Assembly (NCBI GenBank): GCA_024274785.1
Contig: JAJSAM010000017.1
Span: 1 to 32,024, forward strand
Direction: 5' to 3'
DNA from: Planctomycetota bacterium
GTDB lineage: Bacteria > Planctomycetota > JAJSAM01
DNA: 32,024 nucleotides
The position numbers and the translations under genes are program-made. Positions within the stretch are counted from its first letter, which is position 1. Each line of letters opens with the position of its first letter. This document shows, piece after piece, positions 7,465-13,974 of this stretch. The notes under the pieces were generated by a model. That model made no database searches, was not told the DNA's origin, and worked only from the letters and a program-made list of their open reading frames with translations.

Positions 7465-8664
7465 ATGTCACGACTCACGAACCTCAGTACCGATCTGCGC
7501 CGGCTTCTCTTCGCCACTCTCTTCTTCGGAGCGGCCGGCGGGATCTTCATGGCCACCTTCAACAACTACCTCGAAGACGTGCACTCCCTCGATGCGGCCG
7601 CCCGCGGGTGGCTCGAGTTTCCCCGAGAACTGCCCGGATTCATGATCTTTCTCGTGGCGGCGGCCCTGCTGACGCGGATGCGGGAGACGCGGATGGGGGT
7701 CGTGGCGCTGCTTTTCTCCGCGGTGGGGGCCATCGGGCTCGGAATGTTCGCTCCGGGCCGGGCCATGCTCGTCTGCTGGGTGGTGATCTGGTCGCTCGGC
7801 GATCACATCATGTTCGCGGTGGAGGGGCCCGTCGGCCTGAAGCTGGCGAGGGATGGGAAGGAAGGCAAGCGCCTGGGGCAACTCGGGGGCGCCCGGAACG
7901 TCGGGACCATTTTCGGCGTGGGGGGCGTCTATCTCATCGCGAAGCTGATGGGTGACAGCTACGCGGCGTTCTACCTCTTCGCCGCCGTCTGCGTCCTGGT
8001 TGCCGCGTGCTTCTACTTCCGTCTCGATATCGGTCGCGGCGACGCCCCTTCCCGCCGGTTCGTCTTCCGCCGGGAGTACGCGATCTTCTACGGGATCAGT
8101 GCGCTCTTCGGGATCCGCAAGCAGATCTTCCTCGTCTTCGGGTCCTGGGTGCTGGTGTCGGTGCACGGCGTTTCGGTTTCGACGATCGCGCTGCTCTACT
8201 TCGTGGCCTCGGCCCTCGGGATCGTACTCCGGCCCCTGATGGGAGAGGTCATCGACTGGCTCGGGGAGCGCGTGGTGCTGGCCTCCGACGAGGTGCTCCT
8301 CATCCTGATCTGCCTGACCTATGCCTTCGCCAGCCATGTTCTTCCGGCGCCGGTGGATCTGTGGGTGCTCTGCGGCGCCTACATCCTCGACCACCTCCTT
8401 TTCGCCCTGCGCGTGGCGCGGACCACCTACCTGAAGAAGATCGCGGTGGATCCTTCGGACATCACCCCGACCATCTCCCTCGGCATCACGATCGACCACG
8501 CGGTGGCCATGACCCTGCCGATCCTCTCCGGTTACATCTGGGAGGCCTACGGGTACGAGTGGGTCTTCATCCTGGCGGGTGCGATCGCGGTGGCGGGCTT
8601 CTTCCTGTGCCTGAAGATCCGGGTGCCCACCGCGGCGAAACCGGCGCCGGCTCCCGCCGCGTAG
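7465..8664 (+). CDS. MFS family transporter
   Basis: A 399-aa integral membrane protein with about twelve hydrophobic helices and the Gly/Arg-rich loops of the major facilitator superfamily. A cytoplasmic basic stretch lies between helices 2 and 3 (LTRMRETRMG), and a longer central loop carries KDGKEGKRLG-type charge nearby. I chose ATG 7465: the open frame extends 51 codons upstream, but that part would overlap the divergent pspA gene and promoter. It is transcribed divergently from pspA with 106 bases between starts. Substrate is not deducible. The C-terminus is Ala/Pro-rich and ends just before a repeat element. Confidence 0.85.
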   Translation: MSRLTNLSTDLRRLLFATLFFGAAGGIFMATFNNYLEDVHSLDAAARGWLEFPRELPGFMIFLVAAALLTRMRETRMGVVALLFSAVGAIGLGMFAPGRAMLVCWVVIWSLGDHIMFAVEGPVGLKLARDGKEGKRLGQLGGARNVGTIFGVGGVYLIAKLMGDSYAAFYLFAAVCVLVAACFYFRLDIGRGDAPSRRFVFRREYAIFYGISALFGIRKQIFLVFGSWVLVSVHGVSVSTIALLYFVASALGIVLRPLMGEVIDWLGERVVLASDEVLLILICLTYAFASHVLPAPVDLWVLCGAYILDHLLFALRVARTTYLKKIAVDPSDITPTISLGITIDHAVAMTLPILSGYIWEAYGYEWVFILAGAIAVAGFFLCLKIRVPTAAKPAPAPAA

Positions 8665-8715
8665 CGCTCTTCGGGGCCGGAGGCGAGGCGCCCTCTGCGG
8701 GAGGCCCTTGACTGA

Positions 8716-8878
8716 GGGCTCGTCTGGAAACTCGTGCGACCGTTGCACCGAGAGCACCGCCCGGCCCGAGAAGGCAAGGTGCGAGGAGGGCGCCACCCCG
8801 CTGGTTTCAACCGACGGACAACACCGCTCTGCGGGATGCGGCGGCCCTCGAATGCAGCCGTTGTTTCCAGACGGGCCC
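8716..8878 (+). repeat. Interspersed repeat, copy A, with terminal inverted repeats
   Basis: The 129-base core 8750-8878 matches the reverse complement of 12470-12598 at 112 of 129 positions (about 87%), with no gaps. The copy is bounded by 16-base inverted repeats, 8716-8731 and 8863-8878 (GTTTCCAGACGGGCCC type), matching at 15 of 16 positions. This gives a 163-base MITE-like unit. I see no obvious target-site duplication and no transposase. It lies between the MFS gene and the lipoprotein gene. Confidence 0.85.
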
Positions 8879-8993
8879 GGAGGACCTCGAGGCCGATTTT
8901 CCGGTTCGGTCTCGCACCGCCGAAGGTGAGATCGACCAGGACCATCGCGACACCCTCGACCTGAGCCGGCTCGATACTCCGGAAGCGCGCTAG
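8879..8993 (+). pseudogene. Coding-like tail after repeat A, possibly a YceD/DUF177 remnant
   Basis: Immediately after repeat A a plus-strand frame stays open for 38 codons to TAG at 8991-8993. It has strong third-position G/C and protein-like composition. The end reads GEIDQDHRDTLDLSRL, which resembles the acidic C-terminal half of DUF177/YceD proteins, and in copy A the repeat itself contributes a CSRC in the same frame just upstream. No start codon or intact domain is present. The match is short, so this could be chance. Confidence 0.25.
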
Positions 8994-8999
8994 CGCTTC
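8982..8999. terminator. Stem-loop at the 3' end of the lipoprotein gene
   Basis: GAAGCGC (8982-8988) and GCGCTTC (8993-8999) form a seven-base-pair perfect stem with a GCTA loop. The lipoprotein stop codon (8990-8992) lies in the loop. No U-tract follows on either strand, so termination activity is uncertain. Confidence 0.3.
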
Positions 9000-9649
9000 G
9001 CCGGGAACAGCGGGCAGGGTTGCCCCCCGTCGTTCAGCGCCGCCCAGGGATCGGCGTAGATTCTCCGGACCTTGCGCGGAATCTCCGAGACGTGAGGATC
9101 ATCAGCGGCATGGAACACGCGCGTGCGGGTATCCATGATCACCGTTTCCCGCTTCTCGCCGGCCTGGCCGGCCTGCGCGGGAAGGTAGGCGGTCACCGTG
9201 CTGCGCAGCCGATCGAGATCCAAAACCCTCGCATCGACCACCGAGATCGACCTCGACTTGCCGTTGCCGAGGACGAACCAGGTCTCGCGGCCGATGTCCC
9301 GGTCAGTGCCTTCCCACTCGTCCTGCAAGGTGAAGAAGTCCGCTTCGAGAATGGCGTCGTAGATCGTCTGGAACTGTTCATTTCGCAAGGCGATGGTCGT
9401 CTTTTCGACAGTTCGGTGTGGCACGAGGTAGGTGGCTTCGACCTCCATGGTTCCACCACCATCGAGGGCGATGCGAATCTTCCCTGGTGGGCTGCCGCGA
9501 TCCGTTGCGGACTCTCGATCGGGCAACTCCTGCGTGTAGACGAAGAGGAAGTCCTGCGGTGGGCCTCCCGCGGGGAGGGGGGGCTTCGAGGCACACCCGA
9601 TGATGGCGAGGAGTGCGATCAGCAGGAAGAATCGGTGCAGTTTCGACAT
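8990..9649 (-). CDS. Small exported lipoprotein of unknown function
   Basis: A 219-aa protein with a lipoprotein signal: basic start, a hydrophobic core, and a lipobox AIIGC that places the lipidated Cys at residue 19. The mature part is soluble and mixed alpha/beta, with a Pro/Gly-rich linker after the Cys. I recognise no domain. The frame is open a further 105 codons upstream, but ATG 9649 is preferred because the signal peptide starts there, GGAG lies ten bases upstream, and a promoter-like pair lies at 9701-9729. It appears to be a single-gene unit between the repeat and the arginine deiminase gene. Confidence 0.8.
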   Translation of the reverse strand: MSKLHRFFLLIALLAIIGCASKPPLPAGGPPQDFLFVYTQELPDRESATDRGSPPGKIRIALDGGGTMEVEATYLVPHRTVEKTTIALRNEQFQTIYDAILEADFFTLQDEWEGTDRDIGRETWFVLGNGKSRSISVVDARVLDLDRLRSTVTAYLPAQAGQAGEKRETVIMDTRTRVFHAADDPHVSEIPRKVRRIYADPWAALNDGGQPCPLFPAKR

Positions 9650-10028
9650 GGTGTCCGTTCTCCGCGACCATCCGAGTGAGCTGGCTTCGAGTTTGGACAC
9701 AATATAGCCGAGGTTCACGATGCTGTCCTTATCCGACCTGCGTCTCATCCACTGTCTCGGAAGGATCCCCTGACGCACGGTTGCGTTCTTTCCGACCGCG
9801 CAGACGCTCGAGGGAGCTTCGCACCTCGGGAGGGAAGCAAGATCCGGGTCGATCCTGAGCTTGTTGCTCAGGTGAGAGAATCTGTCAGCAGACCTGCCAC
9901 GCAGGGTCGGGCGTTCTGGATTCGCGTGCCTCCTCCCGGACTGCGATCGCCGGTGGTGGTGCATGGACGAGACGGAGTTCGTTCCTCCGAAGGCGCCGCG
10001 CCGGTTCGTGGTGCGTTCGCCCTCGGTG
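9650..10028. other. Gene-free stretch upstream of the lipoprotein gene
   Basis: No convincing gene is seen in these 379 bases. They hold the lipoprotein promoter candidate (9701-9729) and a seven-base-pair stem-loop, CCTGAGC-TTGTT-GCTCAGG (9854-9872), which could end transcription of the arginine deiminase gene, though no U-tract follows. A 56-codon plus-strand frame starting at 9963 runs antisense into the deiminase 3' end and has no recognisable product. Confidence 0.6.
9701..9729 (-). promoter_or_regulatory. Promoter of the lipoprotein gene
   Basis: Minus strand: AGGACA (9724-9729), 17 bases, TATATT (9701-9706). The -10 box matches five of six and the -35 box four of six positions. It predicts a leader of about 45 bases before ATG 9649 that includes the GGAG ribosome site. 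Confidence 0.45.
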
Positions 10029-11294
10029 TCAGTCCTCCCGGACCAGTGGATGCGTCAGGCAGTGCGGGCCGCCTCGCGCCCGGCTCAGTTCATTGCTCGG
10101 GATGAGGATGCAGAGGCGCTTGCCGGTGGATAGCGCGACCGGGTCATCGCGCTCGATCAGGTCTTTCGCGGTGACAATATCGAAACCCGCGGCCTGGAGT
10201 TCCCCGATAGTTTCGACGTTGCGGTCGTAGAGGCAGATCACCCCGGGAGCCAGGGCGAACGCGTTCGCACCGTCCGTCCACTGCTCCCGCCGCTGGGCCA
10301 ACAGGTCGTTCCCACCGCAGGTGATCGGTTCGAGGTCGATGCCCTGGCGTTTCAGGGTCGAGAGCAGGCCATCCTGCGCGGTGGGCCAGGGTTCCCGGCT
10401 ATGCAGATCGACCTCGTGGACCTTCGCCTCCTCGGCGCCGCCCGGGAGCAGCACCGGGGCGTGGACCAGGCAGGCGTCCCGGTCCACGGGAGTGAAAATC
10501 GTGTCGAGGTGCATGTAGGCCCGGCGTCGCGGCAGGGTGAGGATGATCATCCGGCGGGGACCGTCCTCCCGGTCCTTCAGTGCCCGGGCGAGTTTCCGGA
10601 CACCGGCCAGGTTCGTACGTTCCGATAGCCCCACGGCCACGACATCCCTGCTGAGTACGAGGAAGTCACCGCCCTCGAAACGGGGCCGGTCGAGTCCCGG
10701 AACGGCTGCGCCGGCCGCATCGGGCATCGTCGGGTCGAGGAGGATCCCGGTGGACTTGAGAATCGGGTGGAACCGGAACAGCACGCTGCCGAGTACGGCT
10801 TCGCGCCAGCGCGCCGCGGTGGCCATGGCGCTGATGATCACCTGGTCACCGAGCGCGATGATCGGGTCTCGCTGGAAGCACCAGTTGGGAAGAGGGGCGA
10901 GCTCGAAGAGGTCGTCGGCCTTGAGCCCCGCCAGTGAGGGGTCGTGGCGAACGCCCGACACCAGCATGGCGGCGACCCCGGCCGGTGAGAGTGCTTCGAT
11001 TCGCGGTCGCATCCGGCTCGGCAGGTTGGCGAGCAGGGATTGGACCGCCCCCTGGCACGCCTGCTCTTCGGAAAGAGCTTCGGCGAGCAGGGTCTGGGCT
11101 TCGAGCACCTCCACGCCGGCCCGCTCCATCACCTGCCGGAACCTCGAGTGCTCGGTCCGGGCCACGTCGCCGTAGAGGATGTCGTCGAAGAGCAGGTCCT
11201 CCATCATGGAGGGGACCATGCGATCGACTTCGGGTCCGGGGCAGTGGACGAGAACGCGCTTCAGGACGCCGACTTCCGAGGTGATGTGAACCAT
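10029..11294 (-). CDS. arcA: Arginine deiminase
   Basis: A 421-aa cytoplasmic hydrolase that converts L-arginine to citrulline and ammonia. All catalytic landmarks of the family are visible: FQRDP (Asp143), FEGGD (Glu207, Asp210), MHLDTIF (His262, Asp264) and the nucleophile Cys412 in RGGPHCLTHP near the C-terminus. Length is normal for bacterial ArcA. I chose ATG 11294 because the family N-terminus begins there, GGAG precedes it, and the longer open frame runs into gene debris. No ornithine carbamoyltransferase, carbamate kinase or arginine/ornithine antiporter gene is adjacent, so the classical ADI operon is absent here. Confidence 0.93.
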   Translation of the reverse strand: MVHITSEVGVLKRVLVHCPGPEVDRMVPSMMEDLLFDDILYGDVARTEHSRFRQVMERAGVEVLEAQTLLAEALSEEQACQGAVQSLLANLPSRMRPRIEALSPAGVAAMLVSGVRHDPSLAGLKADDLFELAPLPNWCFQRDPIIALGDQVIISAMATAARWREAVLGSVLFRFHPILKSTGILLDPTMPDAAGAAVPGLDRPRFEGGDFLVLSRDVVAVGLSERTNLAGVRKLARALKDREDGPRRMIILTLPRRRAYMHLDTIFTPVDRDACLVHAPVLLPGGAEEAKVHEVDLHSREPWPTAQDGLLSTLKRQGIDLEPITCGGNDLLAQRREQWTDGANAFALAPGVICLYDRNVETIGELQAAGFDIVTAKDLIERDDPVALSTGKRLCILIPSNELSRARGGPHCLTHPLVRED

Positions 11295-11321
11295 GGGGAC
11301 TCCAGGCTGGGGGAAAGCGCC

Positions 11322-11350
11322 ATTGTGTAGCGATGACCCGGCCCTGCAAA
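11322..11350 (-). promoter_or_regulatory. Possible arginine deiminase promoter
   Basis: Minus strand: TTTGCA (11345-11350), 17 bases, CACAAT (11322-11327), each four of six to consensus. It would give a leader of about 20 bases that includes the ribosome site. Confidence 0.3.
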
Positions 11351-11435
11351 ATGCCGCATGATGGAAAACAGGTTTCTCTGAACCTCTCCGGCTCCCCGGA
11401 AGACCAGAGAGTCGTCCCTGAAACGGTCCCGCGAA

Positions 11436-11600
11436 GACATTGCTGACGAACTGCTCGTGATGCGCTGCCAGGACGGCGACGCGGACGCGTTCGAGGAACT
11501 CGTCGACCGCCGGCCGGAGCCGCTTCGGGGATATGCGATGAGGATGACCGGGCAGCGGGACGGCTGGTGGGGTTGTCCTCCGCGTCGACCACGAAGATGA
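11436..11600 (+). pseudogene. Truncated ECF sigma-factor fragment (region 2)
   Basis: The plus-strand frame reads DELLVMRCQDGDADAFEELV followed by a Tyr/Met/Arg-rich helix ending MRMTGQRDG. This is the start of sigma70 region 2 of ECF-type RNA polymerase sigma factors. Similarity stops abruptly near 11557; after that the frame is Trp/Arg/Pro-rich and stops at 11598-11600. Regions 2.3-2.4 and 4, needed for promoter recognition, are absent, and no clear start codon with a ribosome site precedes it. It is a gene remnant. Confidence 0.6.
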
Positions 11601-11702
11601 TCCTGCCCCGCGCATCCACTTGAGGGTCACGCGGTAGAGGCCGAAGCTCAAGATGGCGGAGATGAGAATGGCGAGGGCGGAGGCCAGGCGACACGCCGAC
11701 AT
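11563..11702 (-). pseudogene. Frameshifted small membrane-protein fragment
   Basis: From ATG 11702 on the minus strand, a hydrophobic segment (residues about 5-22, ending FGLYRVTLK) is read. At about 11617-11620 the sensible continuation VDARGRIIFVVDAEDN is found in another frame, as if one G had been lost. The second part runs into the truncated sigma fragment on the opposite strand. It looks like a small one-helix protein broken by a frameshift and a junction. The family is not recognised. Confidence 0.4.
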
Positions 11703-11880
11703 GACTCCGGCTGAGCGATTCGTGGCGATGTCGCTTCCCGGCGCCTGGATGGACGCGATCCCGGCCGACCGCCTGCCGATAACACAGCGCGGCCCGGTCG
11801 CAATGGAGGGCCGGTCGTGATCCTGTGCGGGTTCCGCCGCCGGCCACCACCCTGGTGATCACCTTGCTGAAAGGGGACAA

Positions 11881-12462
11881 ATGGTATCAGCCGCCGCTTG
11901 CCGCGGTATCGTTGGCGACATGGATGGAACCACGCCCGACCACTACCGCACCGCGACCAGGACGTTCCTGCGTTTCGCCATCGTCATGGCCATCGTCGGT
12001 CTGCTCTCCGGAGTCCTCTTCCAGGAATCGGGCAAGAAACTCGATCTGGAGACGGTGGATCCCGGGCTTCACCTGCAGGCGACGATCACCCTGGCCCTGG
12101 TGCACGGGCACATCTTCATCACTTGTGTCCTGCTCCCCCTGGCCATGGCCGGAATGCTGTTTCTCGCGGCGAAAGCCGGTGGGGCGCCGGTGGGTGCCCG
12201 GGCGGTGGGCTTTGCGACCCGTGGATACCTGCCCTTCGCCACCGCGACCGTGGCGTTGATGCTCTACAAGGGATACCACTTCCTCCTGATGGCTCGCGGT
12301 GGCGAGGGGTCACTCGCCGAGATAGACGCGAGTTTCTTCGGCGGAAGCCCGGCACTGCGCGCCGGACTGTACGGGCTGGTTCACACCGGCATGGCGGTGA
12401 CCCTGGTCGTCTTCCTGGTCGCGGTCTGGCGGAGCCTGCGCGGCAAGGCGGAACCGAAGTGA
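11881..12462 (+). CDS. Four-helix membrane protein, DUF2871-like
   Basis: A 193-aa inner-membrane protein with about four helices (approximately residues 29-46, 66-92, 117-140 and 160-183). The motif LVHGHIFITCVLLPL in helix 2 and a later VHTGM recall the conserved His positions of small DUF2871-type proteins, but this assignment is tentative. ATG 11881 has AAAGGGG close upstream; an internal ATG at 11920 is a plausible alternative. The last 150 bases overlap, on the opposite strand, the unnatural 3' extension of the MarR-type gene. Function is unknown. Confidence 0.72.
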   Translation: MVSAAACRGIVGDMDGTTPDHYRTATRTFLRFAIVMAIVGLLSGVLFQESGKKLDLETVDPGLHLQATITLALVHGHIFITCVLLPLAMAGMLFLAAKAGGAPVGARAVGFATRGYLPFATATVALMLYKGYHFLLMARGGEGSLAEIDASFFGGSPALRAGLYGLVHTGMAVTLVVFLVAVWRSLRGKAEPK

Positions 12463-12996
12463 TGGTTCAGGGCCCGTCTGGAAAGAACTGCTGCATTCGA
12501 GGGCCGCTGTATCCCGCAAAGCGGCGTTGCTCGTCGGTTGAAACCAGTGAGGTTGCGCCCTCCTCGCGCCTTGCTTTCTCGGGCGCAGCGGCGCTCTCCA
12601 TCCTGCGAAGTTATTCTTGCGCGGCCCCTGAGCTTCGCGAACCATCCGCAGCGTGGCCAGGAACTTCCCCAGCTTCTTGCGGCTGAGCAGGCCGAAGCGG
12701 CGGAGGTTGAGATCCCGCACCGCGTTCTCGAGGCCGGCCGGAATCTCCTTGCCGGAGCCGGTGATCGTGACGCGCACCACCCGCCGGTCCTCTTTCGAGC
12801 GGCGCCGTATTGCAAAGCCAAGGCGCAGCAGGCGGTCGGTGAGCCCGGTGACGTCCGGATCCCGCGTGACGAGTCCCACCGCAATCTCCCTGCAGGGCAG
12901 CCCGGCCTTGCCGGATCCTCGAAGAATCCGCAGTACGTCATACATGCTGGATTTCGGGGGCTCCTGCGAGGGGTCGTGAAACTCGATTGGCTCCAT
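12310..12996 (-). CDS. MarR-type winged-helix regulator with repeat-derived C-terminal tail
   Basis: The frame codes for 228 residues. Residues about 18-90 form a MarR winged helix-turn-helix, including the recognition-helix/wing pattern DVTGLTDRLLRLGFAIRRRS with KEDRRVV after it. Residues 90-123 supply the following helix. From about residue 133 the frame enters the interspersed repeat (12470-12598) and then runs antisense into the membrane-protein gene. The native end therefore probably lay near residue 125 and was lost to the insertion. The N-terminal dimerisation helix is also short compared with typical 140-150-aa members. GGGAGAG precedes ATG 12996. It is divergent from aroF and may once have regulated it or the membrane gene. 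Confidence 0.6.
   Translation of the reverse strand: MEPIEFHDPSQEPPKSSMYDVLRILRGSGKAGLPCREIAVGLVTRDPDVTGLTDRLLRLGFAIRRRSKEDRRVVRVTITGSGKEIPAGLENAVRDLNLRRFGLLSRKKLGKFLATLRMVREAQGPRKNNFAGWRAPLRPRKQGARRAQPHWFQPTSNAALRDTAALECSSSFQTGPEPSLRFRLAAQAPPDRDQEDDQGHRHAGVNQPVQSGAQCRASAEETRVYLGE
12470..12598 (-). repeat. Interspersed repeat, copy B (inverted relative to copy A)
   Basis: Reverse-complement match to 8750-8878, 112 of 129 identical without gaps. The GGGCCCGTCTGGAAA end (12470-12484) faces copy A. The outer terminal repeat seen in copy A is degraded here (about 12599-12628, ending in GGCCCC). It lies at the convergent junction of the membrane-protein and MarR genes. Confidence 0.85.
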
Positions 12997-13066
12997 TCCG
13001 GTATCTCTCCCTGCCGGATCAACCCGTCCGGGGGGGCCGGGGAACCGACCGGGAAGCGGGCAGAGC

Positions 13067-13095
13067 ATGGCAAGACCGGCAGACAGGGATAGACT
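13067..13095 (+). promoter_or_regulatory. Possible promoter of the aroF-aroA operon
   Basis: ATGGCA (13067-13072), 17 bases, TAGACT (13090-13095), each four of six to consensus. Transcription from here would begin near 13102, which favours the ATG start at 13138 over the TTG at 13099. Confidence 0.28.
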
Positions 13096-13137
13096 GAGTT
13101 GACCGAAACCTATTGTCGGAAACGGGGTTCGACCCTC

Positions 13138-13974
13138 ATGGAACGTGGACAGACAAGCGCGGCCGGGTTGCCTGCGACCGCCCGGCGCACGGTGGTCGTT
13201 GGCGGCCACGAGTTCGGCCGCGAGTTCGTTATCATCGCCGGCCCCTGCGCGGTCGAGAGCGAAGAGCAGACCCTGACCACCGCCCGGGAGGTGAAGGCGG
13301 CGGGAGCGCACCTGCTTCGCGGCGGCGCCTTCAAGCCGCGCACCGCGCCCACGAGTTTCCAGGGCCTGGGCCATCCGGCCCTCGAGATCCTGCAGAAGGC
13401 CAGGGCCGAAACCGGACTCCCGATCGTCACCGAGGTGATGGACGCCAGGGACATCGAGACCGTGGCGGCCACCGCCGATCTCCTCCAGGTCGGAAGCCGG
13501 AACATGCAGAATTTCACGCTGCTTTCGGAACTGGGCCGGATCGACAAACCGGTGCTCCTGAAGCGCGGGATGAGCGCCACCCTCTCGGAGTGGCTCTCCG
13601 CGGCGGATTACATCCTCTCCGGCGGGAACGAGCGCGTGATCCTCTGCGAGCGGGGCATCCGCACCTTCGAGACCACCACGCGGAACACTCTCGATCTGTC
13701 CATCGTGCCGGCCGCGAAAGAGCTCTCGCCGTTGCCGGTGATCGTCGATCCCTCCCATGCCACGGGACGCGCCTCCCTCATCCGTCCGATGAGTCTCGCG
13801 GCGGTCGCGGCCGGGGCGGACGGCCTGCTGATCGAAGTTCACCCGGATCCGGCCAACGCCGCATCCGACGCCGGACAGCAGATTACTCCGGAGGCCTTTC
13901 GGGCACTCGCCCGGGACGTTCGAGCGCTGGTCATTCACCTCCGGGGCGAAGTGCGGGAAGCCGGGGTCGCATGA
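13138..13974 (+). CDS. aroF: 3-deoxy-7-phosphoheptulonate (DAHP) synthase
   Basis: First enzyme of the shikimate pathway; it condenses phosphoenolpyruvate and erythrose 4-phosphate. The 278-aa protein is the compact type without an added ACT or chorismate-mutase domain. Landmarks are GPCAVES (metal-binding Cys37), LRGGAFKPRT (66-69), LLKRG (141-144), VDPSHATG (metal-binding His207) and IEVHPDP. A frame extension to TTG 13099 exists, but ATG 13138 fits the family length better. Its stop overlaps the aroA start (ATGA). No feedback-control domain is visible, so control would have to be at transcription or through another isoenzyme. Confidence 0.93.
   Translation: MERGQTSAAGLPATARRTVVVGGHEFGREFVIIAGPCAVESEEQTLTTAREVKAAGAHLLRGGAFKPRTAPTSFQGLGHPALEILQKARAETGLPIVTEVMDARDIETVAATADLLQVGSRNMQNFTLLSELGRIDKPVLLKRGMSATLSEWLSAADYILSGGNERVILCERGIRTFETTTRNTLDLSIVPAAKELSPLPVIVDPSHATGRASLIRPMSLAAVAAGADGLLIEVHPDPANAASDAGQQITPEAFRALARDVRALVIHLRGEVREAGVA

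Larger units (their letters stand above)
11295..11880. other. Eroded region between arginine deiminase and the next gene
   Basis: No intact gene lies in these 586 bases. They contain the arginine deiminase promoter candidate, the sigma-factor fragment (11436-11600) and the frameshifted membrane fragment (11563-11702). I see nothing recognisable in 11703-11880 apart from the ribosome site before 11881. Confidence 0.6.

Noticed and set aside
9650..9964. N-terminal extension of the lipoprotein frame by 105 residues
   Set aside because: It would bury the signal peptide and lipobox inside the protein and would cover the promoter-like pair at 9701-9729.
11295..11702. N-terminal extension of arginine deiminase by 136 residues
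   Set aside because: The family N-terminus begins at the ATG at 11294 with its own ribosome site; the extension reads through gene debris, including antisense of a sigma fragment.
8879..12469. Composite transposon formed by the two inverted repeats
   Set aside because: There is no transposase, no target-site duplication, and copies differ by 13%, so they look like independent old insertions rather than ends of one recent element.
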